A stretch of DNA of 64,000 nt from contig JBHIXX010000008.1 of NCBI GenBank assembly GCA_041984585.1, positions 19,133 through 83,132 of the forward strand, written 5' to 3'. The DNA is from Pseudolysinimonas_A sp041984585. Its GTDB lineage: Bacteria > Actinomycetota > Actinomycetes > Actinomycetales > Microbacteriaceae. The position numbers were made by a program, and so were the translations under genes. This document shows, piece after piece, positions 16,895-26,459 of the stretch (positions within the stretch are counted from its first letter, which is position 1; every line of letters begins with the position of its first letter). The notes beneath the pieces were generated by a model, which was not told where the DNA came from, did not search any database, and saw only the letters and a list, made by a program, of their open reading frames with translations.

Positions 16895-17631
16895 CCGTCG
16901 ACATCACCGCGGGGATCATGCTCCCCGCCCGCCGCGAGGACATCGAGCTGCGCACCGCCGACGGGCTCACCCTCGTCGGGGAACTGGCGCTGCCGCCCGA
17001 GCGCGACCCCGTCGCCACGCTGGTCTGCCTGCACCCGCTGCCGACCCACGGCGGGTTCATGGACTCGCACGTGCTGCGCAAGGCGGCCGCCCGCCTGCCG
17101 GCGCTCGCCGACCTGGCGGTGCTGCGCTTCAACTTCCGCGGCGTCACCTCGCCGCGCGGCACCTCCGAGGGCGAGTTCGGCGAGGGGGTCGCCGAGCAGC
17201 ACGACCTCGCCGCCGCGATGGACCTCGTCGCTCAGCGCGGCCTGCCCGCCCCGTGGCTCGTCGGGTGGTCGTTCGGCACCGAGGTCGCGCTGGCGTGGGG
17301 GCCGCGGCACCCGATCGCCGGGGCGATCCTTCTGTCGCCGCCGCTGCGCCGGGTGGGGGAGACCGAGCTCGCCGCCTGGGAGGAGACCGGCCGCCCGCTG
17401 GTCGCGGTGGTGCCCGAACTCGACGACTTCCTGCGGCCGGACGAGGCGCGCCGCCGGTTCGCCGCCGCGCCGAGCGCCGAGATCGTCGACGTCGAGGGCG
17501 GCAAGCACCTCTGGGTCGGCGAGAAGCAGGTGTACCGGGTGCTCAGCGAGATCGTGCGGGTCGTCACTCCCGCCGCGCTGCCGCTGCCGACCACGTGGGA
17601 CGGGCCGTCCGAGGACCCCGACCGCGACTGA
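16891..17631 (+). CDS. Alpha/beta-fold hydrolase
   Basis: 246 aa. An alpha/beta hydrolase with nucleophile elbow GWSFGT (Ser near residue 131), an oxyanion-side motif CLHPLPTHGG near 46, and candidate His in GGKHLWVG near 207. This resembles the YfhR/dienelactone-hydrolase-like group that is often seen downstream of the CPGC protein. The substrate is unknown. Translation starts at the GTG that overlaps the preceding stop. Confidence 0.87.
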   Translation: MTVDITAGIMLPARREDIELRTADGLTLVGELALPPERDPVATLVCLHPLPTHGGFMDSHVLRKAAARLPALADLAVLRFNFRGVTSPRGTSEGEFGEGVAEQHDLAAAMDLVAQRGLPAPWLVGWSFGTEVALAWGPRHPIAGAILLSPPLRRVGETELAAWEETGRPLVAVVPELDDFLRPDEARRRFAAAPSAEIVDVEGGKHLWVGEKQVYRVLSEIVRVVTPAALPLPTTWDGPSEDPDRD

Positions 17632-17642
17632 GCGCGTCCGCG

Positions 17643-17683
17643 CCGCACCGACACCCGTCGCCCACCGTGACCGGCCGGTGCGG
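17643..17683. terminator. Possible bidirectional terminator between convergent genes
   Basis: CCGCACCG (17643-17650) pairs perfectly with CGGTGCGG (17676-17683) around a 25-nt loop. It lies between the hydrolase and permease stops. The loop is long and there is no U-tract, so support is weak. Confidence 0.3.
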
Positions 17684-17688
17684 GCCCG

Positions 17689-18747
17689 TCAGAGCTCGTT
17701 CTGCCGAGGGACGATCACGCGGTTGAAGATCAGCAGGATCGACGCCGCCACCGGGATGGCGATCAGCGCGCCGAGGATCCCCAGCAGCGTGCCGCCGGCG
17801 AGGGCGGCGATGACGACGACGACACCGGGCACCTTCACCGCGCGGTTCATGATGTTCGGGCTGATCGCATACGCCTCGATCTGCATGTAGACGAGGTAGT
17901 AGATCGCGACGACGAGCACCGCGGGCCAGCCGTCGAACAGCCAGACGGCGAGCGTGATGATCACCGAGCCCGAGATCGTGCCGACCAGGGGCACGAGCGA
18001 GAACAGGCCGGCGACGAACGCGAACAGCGCGGCGTACTGGATCGGCTGCCCGAGCGCCGCGCCGAGGATGGCGAAGAAGATCGCGCTGAGGATGCCGTTG
18101 GTGAGACCGAGGCCCACCTGCCCGATCACGTAGCGCCCCACCGAGCGGGAGATCTCCTCGGCGATGTCGACGAACTTCTCGCGACGGCTGGCCGGGACGA
18201 TCTGGTAGATGCCGCGCTTGAGGTTCGCCAGCGACGAGACGAAGTAGAGCATCAGGATCAGCACGATGACGACGCCGAACGCGCCCGAGGCGATGCCGAC
18301 CGCGGTGGCGAGCACGCCGCCGGTGATGGTCTGGATGTTGTCCTCGAGGAAGGTCTGCAGGTTGTCGGTGACCGTCTCGAACGGCAGCCAGGGGAGGGCG
18401 CCGTCCCACCAGGTCTGGATCTCGCCGTTCTGCACCGCCGAGATGATGTCGGGCACGCTCTCGATCAGGTTGCCGACCTGCTCGACGATGACCGGCACGA
18501 TGGCCAGCACGAAGCCGGCGACGACGCCGAGGATGCCTGCCAGCACGATGAGGATGGCGGCCCAGCGCGGCAGGCCCTTGCGCTGCAGCCAGGACACCGC
18601 CGGGTCGACCCCGAGCGCCAGGAACAGCGCCGCGCCGACGTAGGTGAGGATGGTCGCGAGGTTGGCGATGCCGGTGCCGATGATGATGGCGGTGAGCACG
18701 CCGAGGCCGCCGAACAGGCCCAGCCGGAACGCGTTCTGGATCTTCAC
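17689..18747 (-). CDS. AI-2E family transporter (PerM-like permease)
   Basis: 352 aa with about seven to eight membrane helices and the family's C-terminal signature region (PIQYAALFAFVAGLFSLVPL, VGTISGSVI, VYMQIEAYAISPNIM). Members export or exchange diverse solutes; the autoinducer-2 role is proven for only a few. The start is GTG at 18747. TAGCCT ends 6 nt upstream, so the mRNA is probably leaderless. Confidence 0.92.
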   Translation of the reverse strand: MKIQNAFRLGLFGGLGVLTAIIIGTGIANLATILTYVGAALFLALGVDPAVSWLQRKGLPRWAAILIVLAGILGVVAGFVLAIVPVIVEQVGNLIESVPDIISAVQNGEIQTWWDGALPWLPFETVTDNLQTFLEDNIQTITGGVLATAVGIASGAFGVVIVLILMLYFVSSLANLKRGIYQIVPASRREKFVDIAEEISRSVGRYVIGQVGLGLTNGILSAIFFAILGAALGQPIQYAALFAFVAGLFSLVPLVGTISGSVIITLAVWLFDGWPAVLVVAIYYLVYMQIEAYAISPNIMNRAVKVPGVVVVIAALAGGTLLGILGALIAIPVAASILLIFNRVIVPRQNEL

Positions 18748-18851
18748 GCGCTCAGGCTAGCGGAGCGCGGCGACGCCGCCGGCACTCGGTCGCGCGCCCC
18801 CGGGGATCGGTGGTCACCGCCCGCCGGCCGTGCCGGAAGCGAGTCCCGAGG

Positions 18852-20564
18852 TCAGCCCGCGTAGTCGGGCTCGCGGCTCTCCTCGTCGGCGCCGTCGTCG
18901 GCCGCCTCCGGCATCTCGTCGTCGCGGGGGCCGGTCGGGAAGTCGGCCGGTGCGGCCGCCTGCCCGACGGCGGCGAGGGCGCCGCGCAGGTTCTCGAGGT
19001 ACCCGGCGATCGACTCGCGCTCGGCCCGCATCGCGGTGAGCCGCTCCTCGGCCTCGCGCACCAGGTCGGCGGTCCGGCCCTCGGCGTCGCGCACCAGCTC
19101 CGCGGCGCGGGCCTCGGCATCCGCCACGGTGCGGCGGGCCGACTCGGTGGCCTCGTCGATCGTCTGCTGCGCGGTCGCCCGGCTCTCGGCGCCGAGCTTC
19201 TCGGCCTCGGCCCGCGTGGTCGCGGCCAGGTCGGTGGCGCTCTTCAGCTCCGCCTGCGCCTCGTCGAGGAACTGCTGCGTGCTCTCAGCGGCCTCGCGGT
19301 GCTTCGCCGTGTACTCCTTCTCGGCGGCGTCGCGGCGCGCGGCCAGCTCGGTCTCGAGGTCGGCCTTCGCCTGCTCGGCGGTTGCCTTCAGCTTCGCCTC
19401 GAGTCCGTCGAGGTCGTGCTGCACCCGCGCGCGGGTGCTCTCGGTCTCGGCGGCCAGCTCGGCGCGGCGGCGGGCGACGTCGCGGTCGAGGTCGGTGCGC
19501 TTCTGCTCGATCTCGGTGTCGAGTTCGGCCCGGCGGCGTGAGATCTCCGCTTCCGCCTCGGCCCGGGCGTGCGCCAGCTCGGTCGCGAGCTGCTCGCGGG
19601 CCCCGGCGAGTTCGGCCTCCCACGCCTCGCGGGCGCCGGTGGTCTCCGCCTCGAGGGCTGCGCGGGCGGCCGCGATCTCGGCCTCGAGCTGGGCGCGCTG
19701 CTGGCGCGTCGACGACTCGAGCTCGGTGCGCGCCTTCTGGGTGTCGGCGTCGAGCGCCGCGTTGGCGGCCTCGGTGTCGGCCTGCAGCGCCGCGCGGGCT
19801 TCGGCGATCTCGCGCGCGAGGTCGGTGCGCTGCTGCTCGACGTCGTGCTCGAGCTCGGCACGGCGCGCGGTGTTCTCGGCCTCGAACTCGGCGCGGGCGC
19901 GCTCGGTCTCGCGGGCGAGAGCGGCGGCCTCCTCGCGGGCGGCCGCGAGCTCGCGCTGCACGGTGGCACGCTGCTCGGCGACCTCCTTCTCGGCCTCCGC
20001 CCGCAGGGCGGCGACCTCGCGCTTGCCGGCTGCGCGGGTGTCGGCGAGTTCGGTGGCGACCGCGCCGCGGGCGGTGGCCGCCTCGCGCAGCGCGTCCTGG
20101 GTGAGCGTCTCGGCCTCGTTGCGGGCGGTCGCGACGGTGCGCTCGGCCTCCTCCTTGGCGGCGCGACGCACGCGCTCGGCCTCGTCGCGCGCCTCGGCGA
20201 GGGCGGCGTCGGCCTTCGCGGCGGCGTCGTCGCGCAGCGCCTCCGTCTCGGCGACCACGGACGCGCGCAGCTTCTCGGCGTCGATGTCGGCCTGGCTGAT
20301 CAGCCGGGTGGCCTGCTCCTCGGCGACGCGGAGGGTGTTCTCGAGCTTGGTGCCCAGCCCCGAGTAGGTGGGGCTGCCGACCTCGTCGAGCTCGGCCTGG
20401 AGGTCCTCGGCGACGGCCTGGAGGCGCTTGACCTCCTTGGCGAGTTCCGCGCGCTCGCGGGCGGCATCCTGCAGCTCGTGCCGCAGGCCGCTCACGGCCT
20501 CGTCGACCTCGTCCTTCTTGTAGCCGCGCAGTTCGGTGCTGAACCCGGTGTCCTCGGCCGCCAC
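18852..20564 (-). CDS. Long coiled-coil DivIVA-like protein (Scy/FilP-like)
   Basis: 570 aa. A short DivIVA-like head (FSTELRGYKKDEVDEAVSGL) near residue 7 is followed by almost 500 residues of Ala/Glu/Arg-rich continuous coiled coil and an acidic C-terminus. This matches the filament-forming cytoskeletal type (Streptomyces Scy/FilP, annotated in some genomes as cellulose-binding protein), which organises polar growth. The start is GTG at 20564 after GAGGAG. The frame is open further upstream, but that extension is GC-rich shadow. A TACACT box at 20633-20638 (minus strand) gives a leader of about 62 nt. Confidence 0.88.
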   Translation of the reverse strand: MAAEDTGFSTELRGYKKDEVDEAVSGLRHELQDAARERAELAKEVKRLQAVAEDLQAELDEVGSPTYSGLGTKLENTLRVAEEQATRLISQADIDAEKLRASVVAETEALRDDAAAKADAALAEARDEAERVRRAAKEEAERTVATARNEAETLTQDALREAATARGAVATELADTRAAGKREVAALRAEAEKEVAEQRATVQRELAAAREEAAALARETERARAEFEAENTARRAELEHDVEQQRTDLAREIAEARAALQADTEAANAALDADTQKARTELESSTRQQRAQLEAEIAAARAALEAETTGAREAWEAELAGAREQLATELAHARAEAEAEISRRRAELDTEIEQKRTDLDRDVARRRAELAAETESTRARVQHDLDGLEAKLKATAEQAKADLETELAARRDAAEKEYTAKHREAAESTQQFLDEAQAELKSATDLAATTRAEAEKLGAESRATAQQTIDEATESARRTVADAEARAAELVRDAEGRTADLVREAEERLTAMRAERESIAGYLENLRGALAAVGQAAAPADFPTGPRDDEMPEAADDGADEESREPDYAG

Positions 20565-20814
20565 GGGGCGCTCCTCGCTCGATAGTCCGGTCGGTGGGTG
20601 TCGGTCGTCGAGATGACGAGTGGAACCCTCCGAGTGTAGCCGTGCCCGCTCGGAGCGGATCGGCCGGGCGGATAGGGGCCGGAGCCGCGACGCGAGCCCG
20701 CCCACGCGTGATCGAGCCGTCCGGCGGAGGCTCAGCCCGCTCCCAGCCTCCTCCCCGATTGGCCCGGAGTGGTCGGATAGCCTGGGGCGTTCCCGTCGGA
20801 GGAGAGTCACCACC

Positions 20815-22662
20815 GTGCGATTCATCGTCGCCATCGTCCTGTTCGTCGCCGCATTCGTGTCCATCGGCACCGGCGTCGCCCAGCGCACGATCTGGGCCGG
20901 GCCCGACTCGGTCACCGCCGAGGTGACCACGGCCGGCACCGCGCCCCTCACCGTCATCCCCGGCGACGTGCTCAACGCGCACGCGGGCACGCAGTCCATC
21001 GCCGTCGAGGGCGACGGGCCGATCATCCTCGCGGTCGGCCGCACCGAGGACGTGCTCGCCTGGGTCGGCGACGCCCCGTACGCCGAGCTGACCTACGACC
21101 TCGAGACCGGCGAGATGGCATCCGACTCGAACTTCGGCACCGAGACGGAGCTGCCGACCCCGGCCGGATCCGACCTGTGGGTGCAGGAGTACTCGGGGAC
21201 CGGATCGCTCACCCGCCGCATCAACGCCCCCGACGACGTCTCCGTGCTCATCGCCGCCGACGGCACCGCTCCGGCGCCCGGCACGATCACCATCACCTGG
21301 CCGCTCGACAACTCCGCCCCGTGGTCGGGTCCCCTCATCCTCGGCGGGGTCATCGCCCTGCTCCTGGGCCTCATCGTCTTCGTCTGGGCGCTCGTCGACA
21401 GTCGCCGTGGTCCGCGTCGCGGATCCGGCCGCCTGCGCCGCGCCCCCAGGCCGCCGCGGATGAAGCGCCGCTCCGGTCGGAAGGGGTCGACGGCGGGGAC
21501 GGATGTCGCGGTCCCGGATCGCGAGGGCGGGGCCGATGTCGACGGGGTCGAGGCCGGGTACCCGGTGGACGGATCTGCTCCCGAGAGCGACGAGGCGGAT
21601 CAGAAGCGCGCACGCCGGAAGGGCTCCGCACGTCGGGGCTCGGCGACGAAGCGCGGCTTCATCGCCGCGACCGCGCTGCTCGGTGCGACCGTTCTGCTCT
21701 CCGCCTGCGCGCCGGCGCGCGTGCCGACCCCCGGCCCGACCGAGTCGCCCGACGTGGAGGTGCCTCCCATCGCCGTCACCGAGGAGCAGCTCGACCGCAT
21801 CGTCGGGTCGATCTCGGCGACGATCGCGATCGCCGACGAGGAGCGCGACGCCGACCTCGCCGAGAGCCGACTCGCGGGCGCCGCTCTCGATCAGCGCACG
21901 GCGAATTACACGATCCAACGGCGGGACTCGGGGGCGGTGTCGGCCCCGGCCGCGATCCCCGACGTCGTCCTGCTGAGCCTGCCGCAGCAGACCGACGACT
22001 GGCCGCGCACTGTGTTCGCGGTGGTCGACGACGAGGACGACCCGTCGACCTCGCCGACGGCGCTCGTGCTCGTGCAGGAGGAGCCCCGCGCGCAGTACCA
22101 CGTCACCCATCTGATGGCGGTCGTGAAGTCGCTGCCCGACCTCGCTCCCGCCGATATCGGCGCCCCGCAGCTCGCGCCCGACAACCGGCTCGGGCTGCTC
22201 GCCCCGGCGGAGATCGCCGAGGCCTACGGCGACGTGCTCATCAACGGCGAGGAGAGCGACTTCGCCGCGCTCTTCGACCTGGCCGCCGACCCGGTGTACG
22301 CGGCGTACGGGCCCGACTACAAGGCGGAACGCGCCTCAAACATCCCGCCGAGCGCCCGGCTCACCTTCAGCAATGCGCCCGGGGAGGATCCCGCGGTCAG
22401 CTTCGGGACCAACGACGCCGGCCAGATCGTCGCCCTCGAGCTGGCCGACACCGAGACGGTGCGCCCGGTCGAGGCCGGCGCCGCCGTCAACCCGAACGGC
22501 GCGGTGAAGGCGCTGGCCAACAAGTCGCAGAGCACGCGCGGCATCACCGCCACCTACGGCATCCAGCTGCTCTTCTACGTGCCGCAGGCGGGCGCCGAGG
22601 ATCAGCAGATCGTGCTGCTGGGCTACACCCAGGCACTGGTGGCCGCGTCGGAGATCGACTGA
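20815..22662 (+). CDS. Membrane protein with an internal lipobox-like segment
   Basis: 615 aa from the GTG at 20815, behind GGAGGAG. Layout: membrane segment 1 (about 2-25), an outside domain, membrane segment 2 (about 163-188), a Lys/Arg-rich linker, then a third hydrophobic segment (about 281-300) reading GFIAATALLGATVLLSAC with a lipobox-like LSAC. A soluble domain of about 310 residues follows. The second half looks exactly like a lipoprotein precursor fused to a two-helix membrane protein. I do not recognise a characterised family. It is divergent from the coiled-coil gene across about 250 bp. Confidence 0.78.
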   Translation: MRFIVAIVLFVAAFVSIGTGVAQRTIWAGPDSVTAEVTTAGTAPLTVIPGDVLNAHAGTQSIAVEGDGPIILAVGRTEDVLAWVGDAPYAELTYDLETGEMASDSNFGTETELPTPAGSDLWVQEYSGTGSLTRRINAPDDVSVLIAADGTAPAPGTITITWPLDNSAPWSGPLILGGVIALLLGLIVFVWALVDSRRGPRRGSGRLRRAPRPPRMKRRSGRKGSTAGTDVAVPDREGGADVDGVEAGYPVDGSAPESDEADQKRARRKGSARRGSATKRGFIAATALLGATVLLSACAPARVPTPGPTESPDVEVPPIAVTEEQLDRIVGSISATIAIADEERDADLAESRLAGAALDQRTANYTIQRRDSGAVSAPAAIPDVVLLSLPQQTDDWPRTVFAVVDDEDDPSTSPTALVLVQEEPRAQYHVTHLMAVVKSLPDLAPADIGAPQLAPDNRLGLLAPAEIAEAYGDVLINGEESDFAALFDLAADPVYAAYGPDYKAERASNIPPSARLTFSNAPGEDPAVSFGTNDAGQIVALELADTETVRPVEAGAAVNPNGAVKALANKSQSTRGITATYGIQLLFYVPQAGAEDQQIVLLGYTQALVAASEID

Positions 22663-22772
22663 CCGGCGAGGTGAACGGCTGACCCGTCTCGACGACGGTC
22701 GTTCGCGCAGGGCGATCGTGACCGGTCCCGAGGCGCCCGCACCGCGCACGCGCGGATGACAGACTGGAGCAC

Positions 22773-23723
22773 GTGAGCACCGTCGACCCCGGACCGAGCC
22801 TGCGCGGCGCGGTCGACCTGTCCGCACTCGTCCAGCGCCACTCCGCGCCCCCCGCCGCCGAGGGGGGTGGCGTCCCGGCCGACTCCGGCGGAGCGCCGGG
22901 CGTCGTCTTCCGGGTCGGCGATGCCGAGTTCCAGCAGGTGCTGCAGCTCTCCTCGACCGTCCCCGTCGTGGTCGAGTTCATCGCCGCCGGGCTGGAGCCC
23001 GCGCTGGTCTCCCTGGTGGAGTCGTACGGCGGGCGCCTCGCGCTCGCCGTCGTCGACGCGCAGGCCAGTCCCCAGGTCGCGCAGGCGTTCCAGGTGCGCG
23101 AGGTCCCGGCGGTCGCGGCCGTCGTCGGCGGGCGACCCGTGAACCTCTTCCTCGGCATCCCGTCCGACGACGAGGTGAAGCAGGTGTTCGCCGAGCTGCT
23201 CCAGCTAGCCCAGCAGAACGGCGTCACCGGAACCATCCCGGGCGGTGCCCCGGCCGCGGAGGGCGAGCCGGGCGCCGACGCGGAGCCCGCTGCTCCCGAG
23301 GAGCCCCCGCTGCCGCCCCTCCATCAGGAGGCGTTCGACGCGATCTCGCGCGGCGACCTCGACTCCGCGATCACCGCCTACCGCAAGGCCATCCAGCAGA
23401 ACCCCCGCGACGCCGACGCCGTCGCCGGGCTCGCGCAGACCGAGCTGCTCGCGCGCCTCACCGGAACGACGGCGGATGGCATCCGCAGCGCCGCGGCGGA
23501 CGCCCCCGGTGACCTTGACGCGCAGCTCGCGGTCGCCGACCTCGACGTCAGCGGCGGCCACCTCGACGACGCCTTCGGACGCCTGCTCGACCTGTTCCCG
23601 ACCCTCGACGCCGACGGGAAGGACCGCGTGCGCGCCCGCCTGGTCGACTACTTCGAGATCGCCGGTCAGGACGACCCCCGGGTGCTCGCCGCCCGCGCCC
23701 GGCTCGCCTCGCTGCTCTACTGA
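22773..23723 (+). CDS. Thioredoxin-fold/TPR co-chaperone (YbbN/CnoX-like)
   Basis: 316 aa, cytoplasmic. Residues about 45-145 form a thioredoxin-like fold (VPVVVEFIAAGLEPALVSLV ... VREVPAVAAVVGGRP, with the cis-Pro) but the CxxC redox pair is absent. From about 185 there are TPR repeats (AFDAISRGDLDSAITAYRKA). This is the layout of YbbN/CnoX, a holdase that works with DnaK and GroEL. The non-redox form fits chaperone activity only. CAGACT ends 7 nt before the GTG, so the mRNA may be leaderless. Confidence 0.9.
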   Translation: MSTVDPGPSLRGAVDLSALVQRHSAPPAAEGGGVPADSGGAPGVVFRVGDAEFQQVLQLSSTVPVVVEFIAAGLEPALVSLVESYGGRLALAVVDAQASPQVAQAFQVREVPAVAAVVGGRPVNLFLGIPSDDEVKQVFAELLQLAQQNGVTGTIPGGAPAAEGEPGADAEPAAPEEPPLPPLHQEAFDAISRGDLDSAITAYRKAIQQNPRDADAVAGLAQTELLARLTGTTADGIRSAAADAPGDLDAQLAVADLDVSGGHLDDAFGRLLDLFPTLDADGKDRVRARLVDYFEIAGQDDPRVLAARARLASLLY

Positions 23724-23753
23724 GGTTCCGCGGGCGACCGGTCTCGTAGATGG

Positions 23754-23789
23754 CGACGCGGCCGCCCGGATCACCGGACGGCCGCGTCG
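23754..23789. terminator. Strong bidirectional hairpin terminator
   Basis: CGACGCGGCCG (23754-23764) and CGGCCGCGTCG (23779-23789) pair over 11 bp, and an inner CCGG/CCGG pair leaves a four-base loop. It sits between the convergent co-chaperone and peptidoglycan-binding-repeat genes and can serve both. Confidence 0.75.
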
Positions 23790-23799
23790 AGGACTCGGG

Positions 23800-24183
23800 T
23801 CAGAAGGTCCCGTCGTTGAGGCGCTTCTGCATCGCCTTGACGGTCTGCGGCCCCACGGCGCCGTCCTGGGTGACGCCGAGGTGCTTCTGCAGGGCCTTCT
23901 TGCTCTGCGGTCCGAAGACGCCATCGGCGGTCACGCCGAGCTTCTTCTGCAGCGCCTTGGTCGACTCGGGGCCGAACTTGCCATCCACGGTCACTCCGAG
24001 CACATCCTGGAGCGCCTTCGTGGTGGCCGGGCCCCACTCGCCGTCGACCGCGAGGTTCGGCGAGTCGGCCTTCTTCTTGTCGGCGAGCTTCTTCTGAAGC
24101 TCCTCGAACTTGTCCCCGCCGGACTCCTTCGCCTTGCCGCCGCCAACCTTGGACCGCGCCGACGCGTCGTCGAAAGCCGCCAT
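23800..24183 (-). CDS. Small protein of peptidoglycan-binding-like repeats, no signal peptide
   Basis: 127 aa. An Asp/Lys-rich N-terminus of about 45 residues is followed by tandem repeats of about 25 residues built on vDGxFGPxStKALQKkLGVT, the PG_binding_1 core. No signal peptide, membrane helix or catalytic domain is visible, which is unusual for this module. GAGGAG precedes the ATG. It is monocistronic, with a strong terminator on its 3' side. Confidence 0.82.
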   Translation of the reverse strand: MAAFDDASARSKVGGGKAKESGGDKFEELQKKLADKKKADSPNLAVDGEWGPATTKALQDVLGVTVDGKFGPESTKALQKKLGVTADGVFGPQSKKALQKHLGVTQDGAVGPQTVKAMQKRLNDGTF

Positions 24184-24266
24184 CGTGAACTCCTCTCACC
24201 GAGTTTCGTGTGGCCGATACCGTATCAGTCCCGGGTTTCCGGTGGAGGTCGGAGCCGCGTCGGCGG

Positions 24267-26456
24267 TCAGCCGTCGAAGCGCAGCCAGAGCGCCCCGAGC
24301 GGCGGCAGGGTGAGTTCGGCCGACGCGGGTCGCCCGTTCCACGGGGTGTCGGTCGCGTCGACCTCGCCGAGGTTGCCGACGCCCGAGCCGCCGAATTCGG
24401 CGGCATCCGTGTTGATCACCTCGCGCCACGCTCCGGATGCCGGCAGCGGCAGGCGGTAGCCGCCCACCGGGTTGCCGCCGAAGTTCACGGCGCAGGCCAC
24501 CATCCCGCCGTCCGACGCGCGGCGCAGGAACGCGACCACGTCGTGCTCGGGGTCGTCGATCAGCCACTCGAAGCCGTCGGCGGTGTGGTCGAGGTCCCAC
24601 AGCGCCCGGGTCTCGCGGTACACGCGGTTGAGCTGCGCGACGGTGCGCGACAGCCCCTGGTGGGCGGGCTGGTCGAGGATCCACCAGTCGAGGCCTCGCT
24701 GCTCGCTCCACTCGGACGGCTGCCCGAACTCGCAGCCCATGAACAGCAGCTGCTTGCCCGGATGGGCCCACATGAACGCGAGGTAGGCGCGCACGTTGGC
24801 GAGTTTCTGCCACTGGTCGCCGGGCATCTTCGCCAGCAGCGAGCCCTTGCCGTGCACGACCTCGTCGTGGCTGATCGGGAGCAGGAAGTTCTCGCTGAAC
24901 GCGTAGAGGAACGAGAAGGTGATGTCGCGGTGATGGTCGCGGCGCCACATCGGGTCCTGATGCATGTACTGCAGCGAGTCGTGCATCCAGCCCATGTTCC
25001 ACTTCAGGCCGAAGCCGAGGCCGCCGACCGAGGTGGGGTGGGTGACGCCGCCCCACGAGGTGGACTCCTCGGCGATCATGACGACCCCGGGGTTGCGCTT
25101 GTAGGCGGTCGCGTTCACCTCCTGCAGGAACGAGATCGCCTCGAGGTTCTCCCGACCGCCGTGCACGTTGGGCACCCACTGGCCCTCCTCGCGCGAGTAG
25201 TCGAGGTAGAGCATCGACGCGACGGCGTCGACCCGCAGCCCGTCGACGTGGAACTCCTCGAGCCAGTAGAGCGCGTTCGCGACCAGGAAGTTGCGCACCT
25301 GCGAGTCGCCGAAGTTGAACACCAGGGTGCCCCAGTCGGGATGCTCGCCGATGCGCGGGTCGGCGTGCTCGTAGAGCGCCTCGCCGTCGAACTTCGCCAG
25401 CGCCCACTCGTCCTTCGGGAAATGCGCCGGCACCCAGTCGACCAGCACCCCGATCGACGCCTGGTGCAGTCGGTCGACGAGGTACTTGAAGTCGTCCGGA
25501 TGCCCGAAGCGGCTGGTCGGGGCGTAGTAGCCGGTCACCTGGTAGCCCCACGAGCCGCCGAACGGGTGCTCGGCGACGGGCAGGAACTCGACGTGGGTGA
25601 ACCCCAGCTCGTGCACGTACTCGATGAGCTGGTCGGCGAGCTCCCGGTAGCCGAGGCCGGGCCGCCACGAACCGATGTGCAGCTCGTAGACGCTCATCGC
25701 CGAGGTGTGCGGGTCGTGCGCCGAGCGCTGGGCGAGCCAGGTGGAGTCGTGCCACTCGTAGCGGGTCTCGCCGACGACCGACCCGGTGGCGGGCGGGCGC
25801 TCGGTGTAGCGGGCCATCGGGTCGGCGCGCTTCACCCACTCGCCCGACGGCGTGAGGATCTCGAACTTGTAGATCGTGCCGGCGTCGAGGCCCGGGATGA
25901 ACAGCTCCCACACGCCGCTGTCGCCGAGCCGGCGCATCGGGTTGCGCGATCCGTCCCACTCGGAGAAGTCGCCGAGCACCCGCACGGCACGGGCGTGCGG
26001 CGCCCAGACGGCGAACCCGGTGCCGGCGACCCCCTCGTGCTCCTTCACGTGCGCGCCGAGCACGTGCCAGATCTGCTCGTGCCGTCCCTCGCCCCAGAGG
26101 TAGAGATCGACCTCGCCGACGCTCGGGCCGAAGCGGTAGGGGTCGTCGGCGAACCAGTCGGGCGCCCCCGGGTAGGCGGCGCGGATGCGGTAGTCGCTCA
26201 CGGCATCCGGCAGCACGCCCTGCCACAGACCGTCGCCCGCGTGCGCGAGTCGTACGGGCGCTCCGTCAACGGGGTCGACCTCGACCCGCACGGCGAGCGG
26301 GCGCACGACGCGCACGATGGTGCCGGCGGCGGGCTCGGCGGGGTCGACCGGATGCGGCCCCAGGTGGTCGTGTGGGCGCGGGTGGCTGCCCGCCGCGAGC
26401 TCGGCGACGAGCGCGGGGTCGAGGGCCGGAAGGCGGTCGGCGGGGGCGGCGCTCAC
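24267..26456 (-). CDS. glgB: 1,4-alpha-glucan branching enzyme
   Basis: 729 aa, close to the E. coli enzyme's 728. It makes alpha-1,6 branches in glycogen. An N-terminal CBM48-type beta domain precedes the GH13 barrel. Catalytic motifs are DGLRVDAVASMLYLDYSREE (nucleophile Asp), AEESTSW (acid Glu) and SHDEVVHGKGS. The start is GTG, 3 nt after the glgE stop, so the pair is an operon as in other actinobacteria using the GlgE pathway. Confidence 0.97.
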   Translation of the reverse strand: MSAAPADRLPALDPALVAELAAGSHPRPHDHLGPHPVDPAEPAAGTIVRVVRPLAVRVEVDPVDGAPVRLAHAGDGLWQGVLPDAVSDYRIRAAYPGAPDWFADDPYRFGPSVGEVDLYLWGEGRHEQIWHVLGAHVKEHEGVAGTGFAVWAPHARAVRVLGDFSEWDGSRNPMRRLGDSGVWELFIPGLDAGTIYKFEILTPSGEWVKRADPMARYTERPPATGSVVGETRYEWHDSTWLAQRSAHDPHTSAMSVYELHIGSWRPGLGYRELADQLIEYVHELGFTHVEFLPVAEHPFGGSWGYQVTGYYAPTSRFGHPDDFKYLVDRLHQASIGVLVDWVPAHFPKDEWALAKFDGEALYEHADPRIGEHPDWGTLVFNFGDSQVRNFLVANALYWLEEFHVDGLRVDAVASMLYLDYSREEGQWVPNVHGGRENLEAISFLQEVNATAYKRNPGVVMIAEESTSWGGVTHPTSVGGLGFGLKWNMGWMHDSLQYMHQDPMWRRDHHRDITFSFLYAFSENFLLPISHDEVVHGKGSLLAKMPGDQWQKLANVRAYLAFMWAHPGKQLLFMGCEFGQPSEWSEQRGLDWWILDQPAHQGLSRTVAQLNRVYRETRALWDLDHTADGFEWLIDDPEHDVVAFLRRASDGGMVACAVNFGGNPVGGYRLPLPASGAWREVINTDAAEFGGSGVGNLGEVDATDTPWNGRPASAELTLPPLGALWLRFDG

Positions 26457-26459
26457 GGG

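Noticed and set aside
20565..21044. N-terminal extension of the coiled-coil protein
   Set aside because: The open frame continues upstream, but the DivIVA-like head starts just after the GTG at 20564, which has a GAGGAG site, and a promoter lies between.
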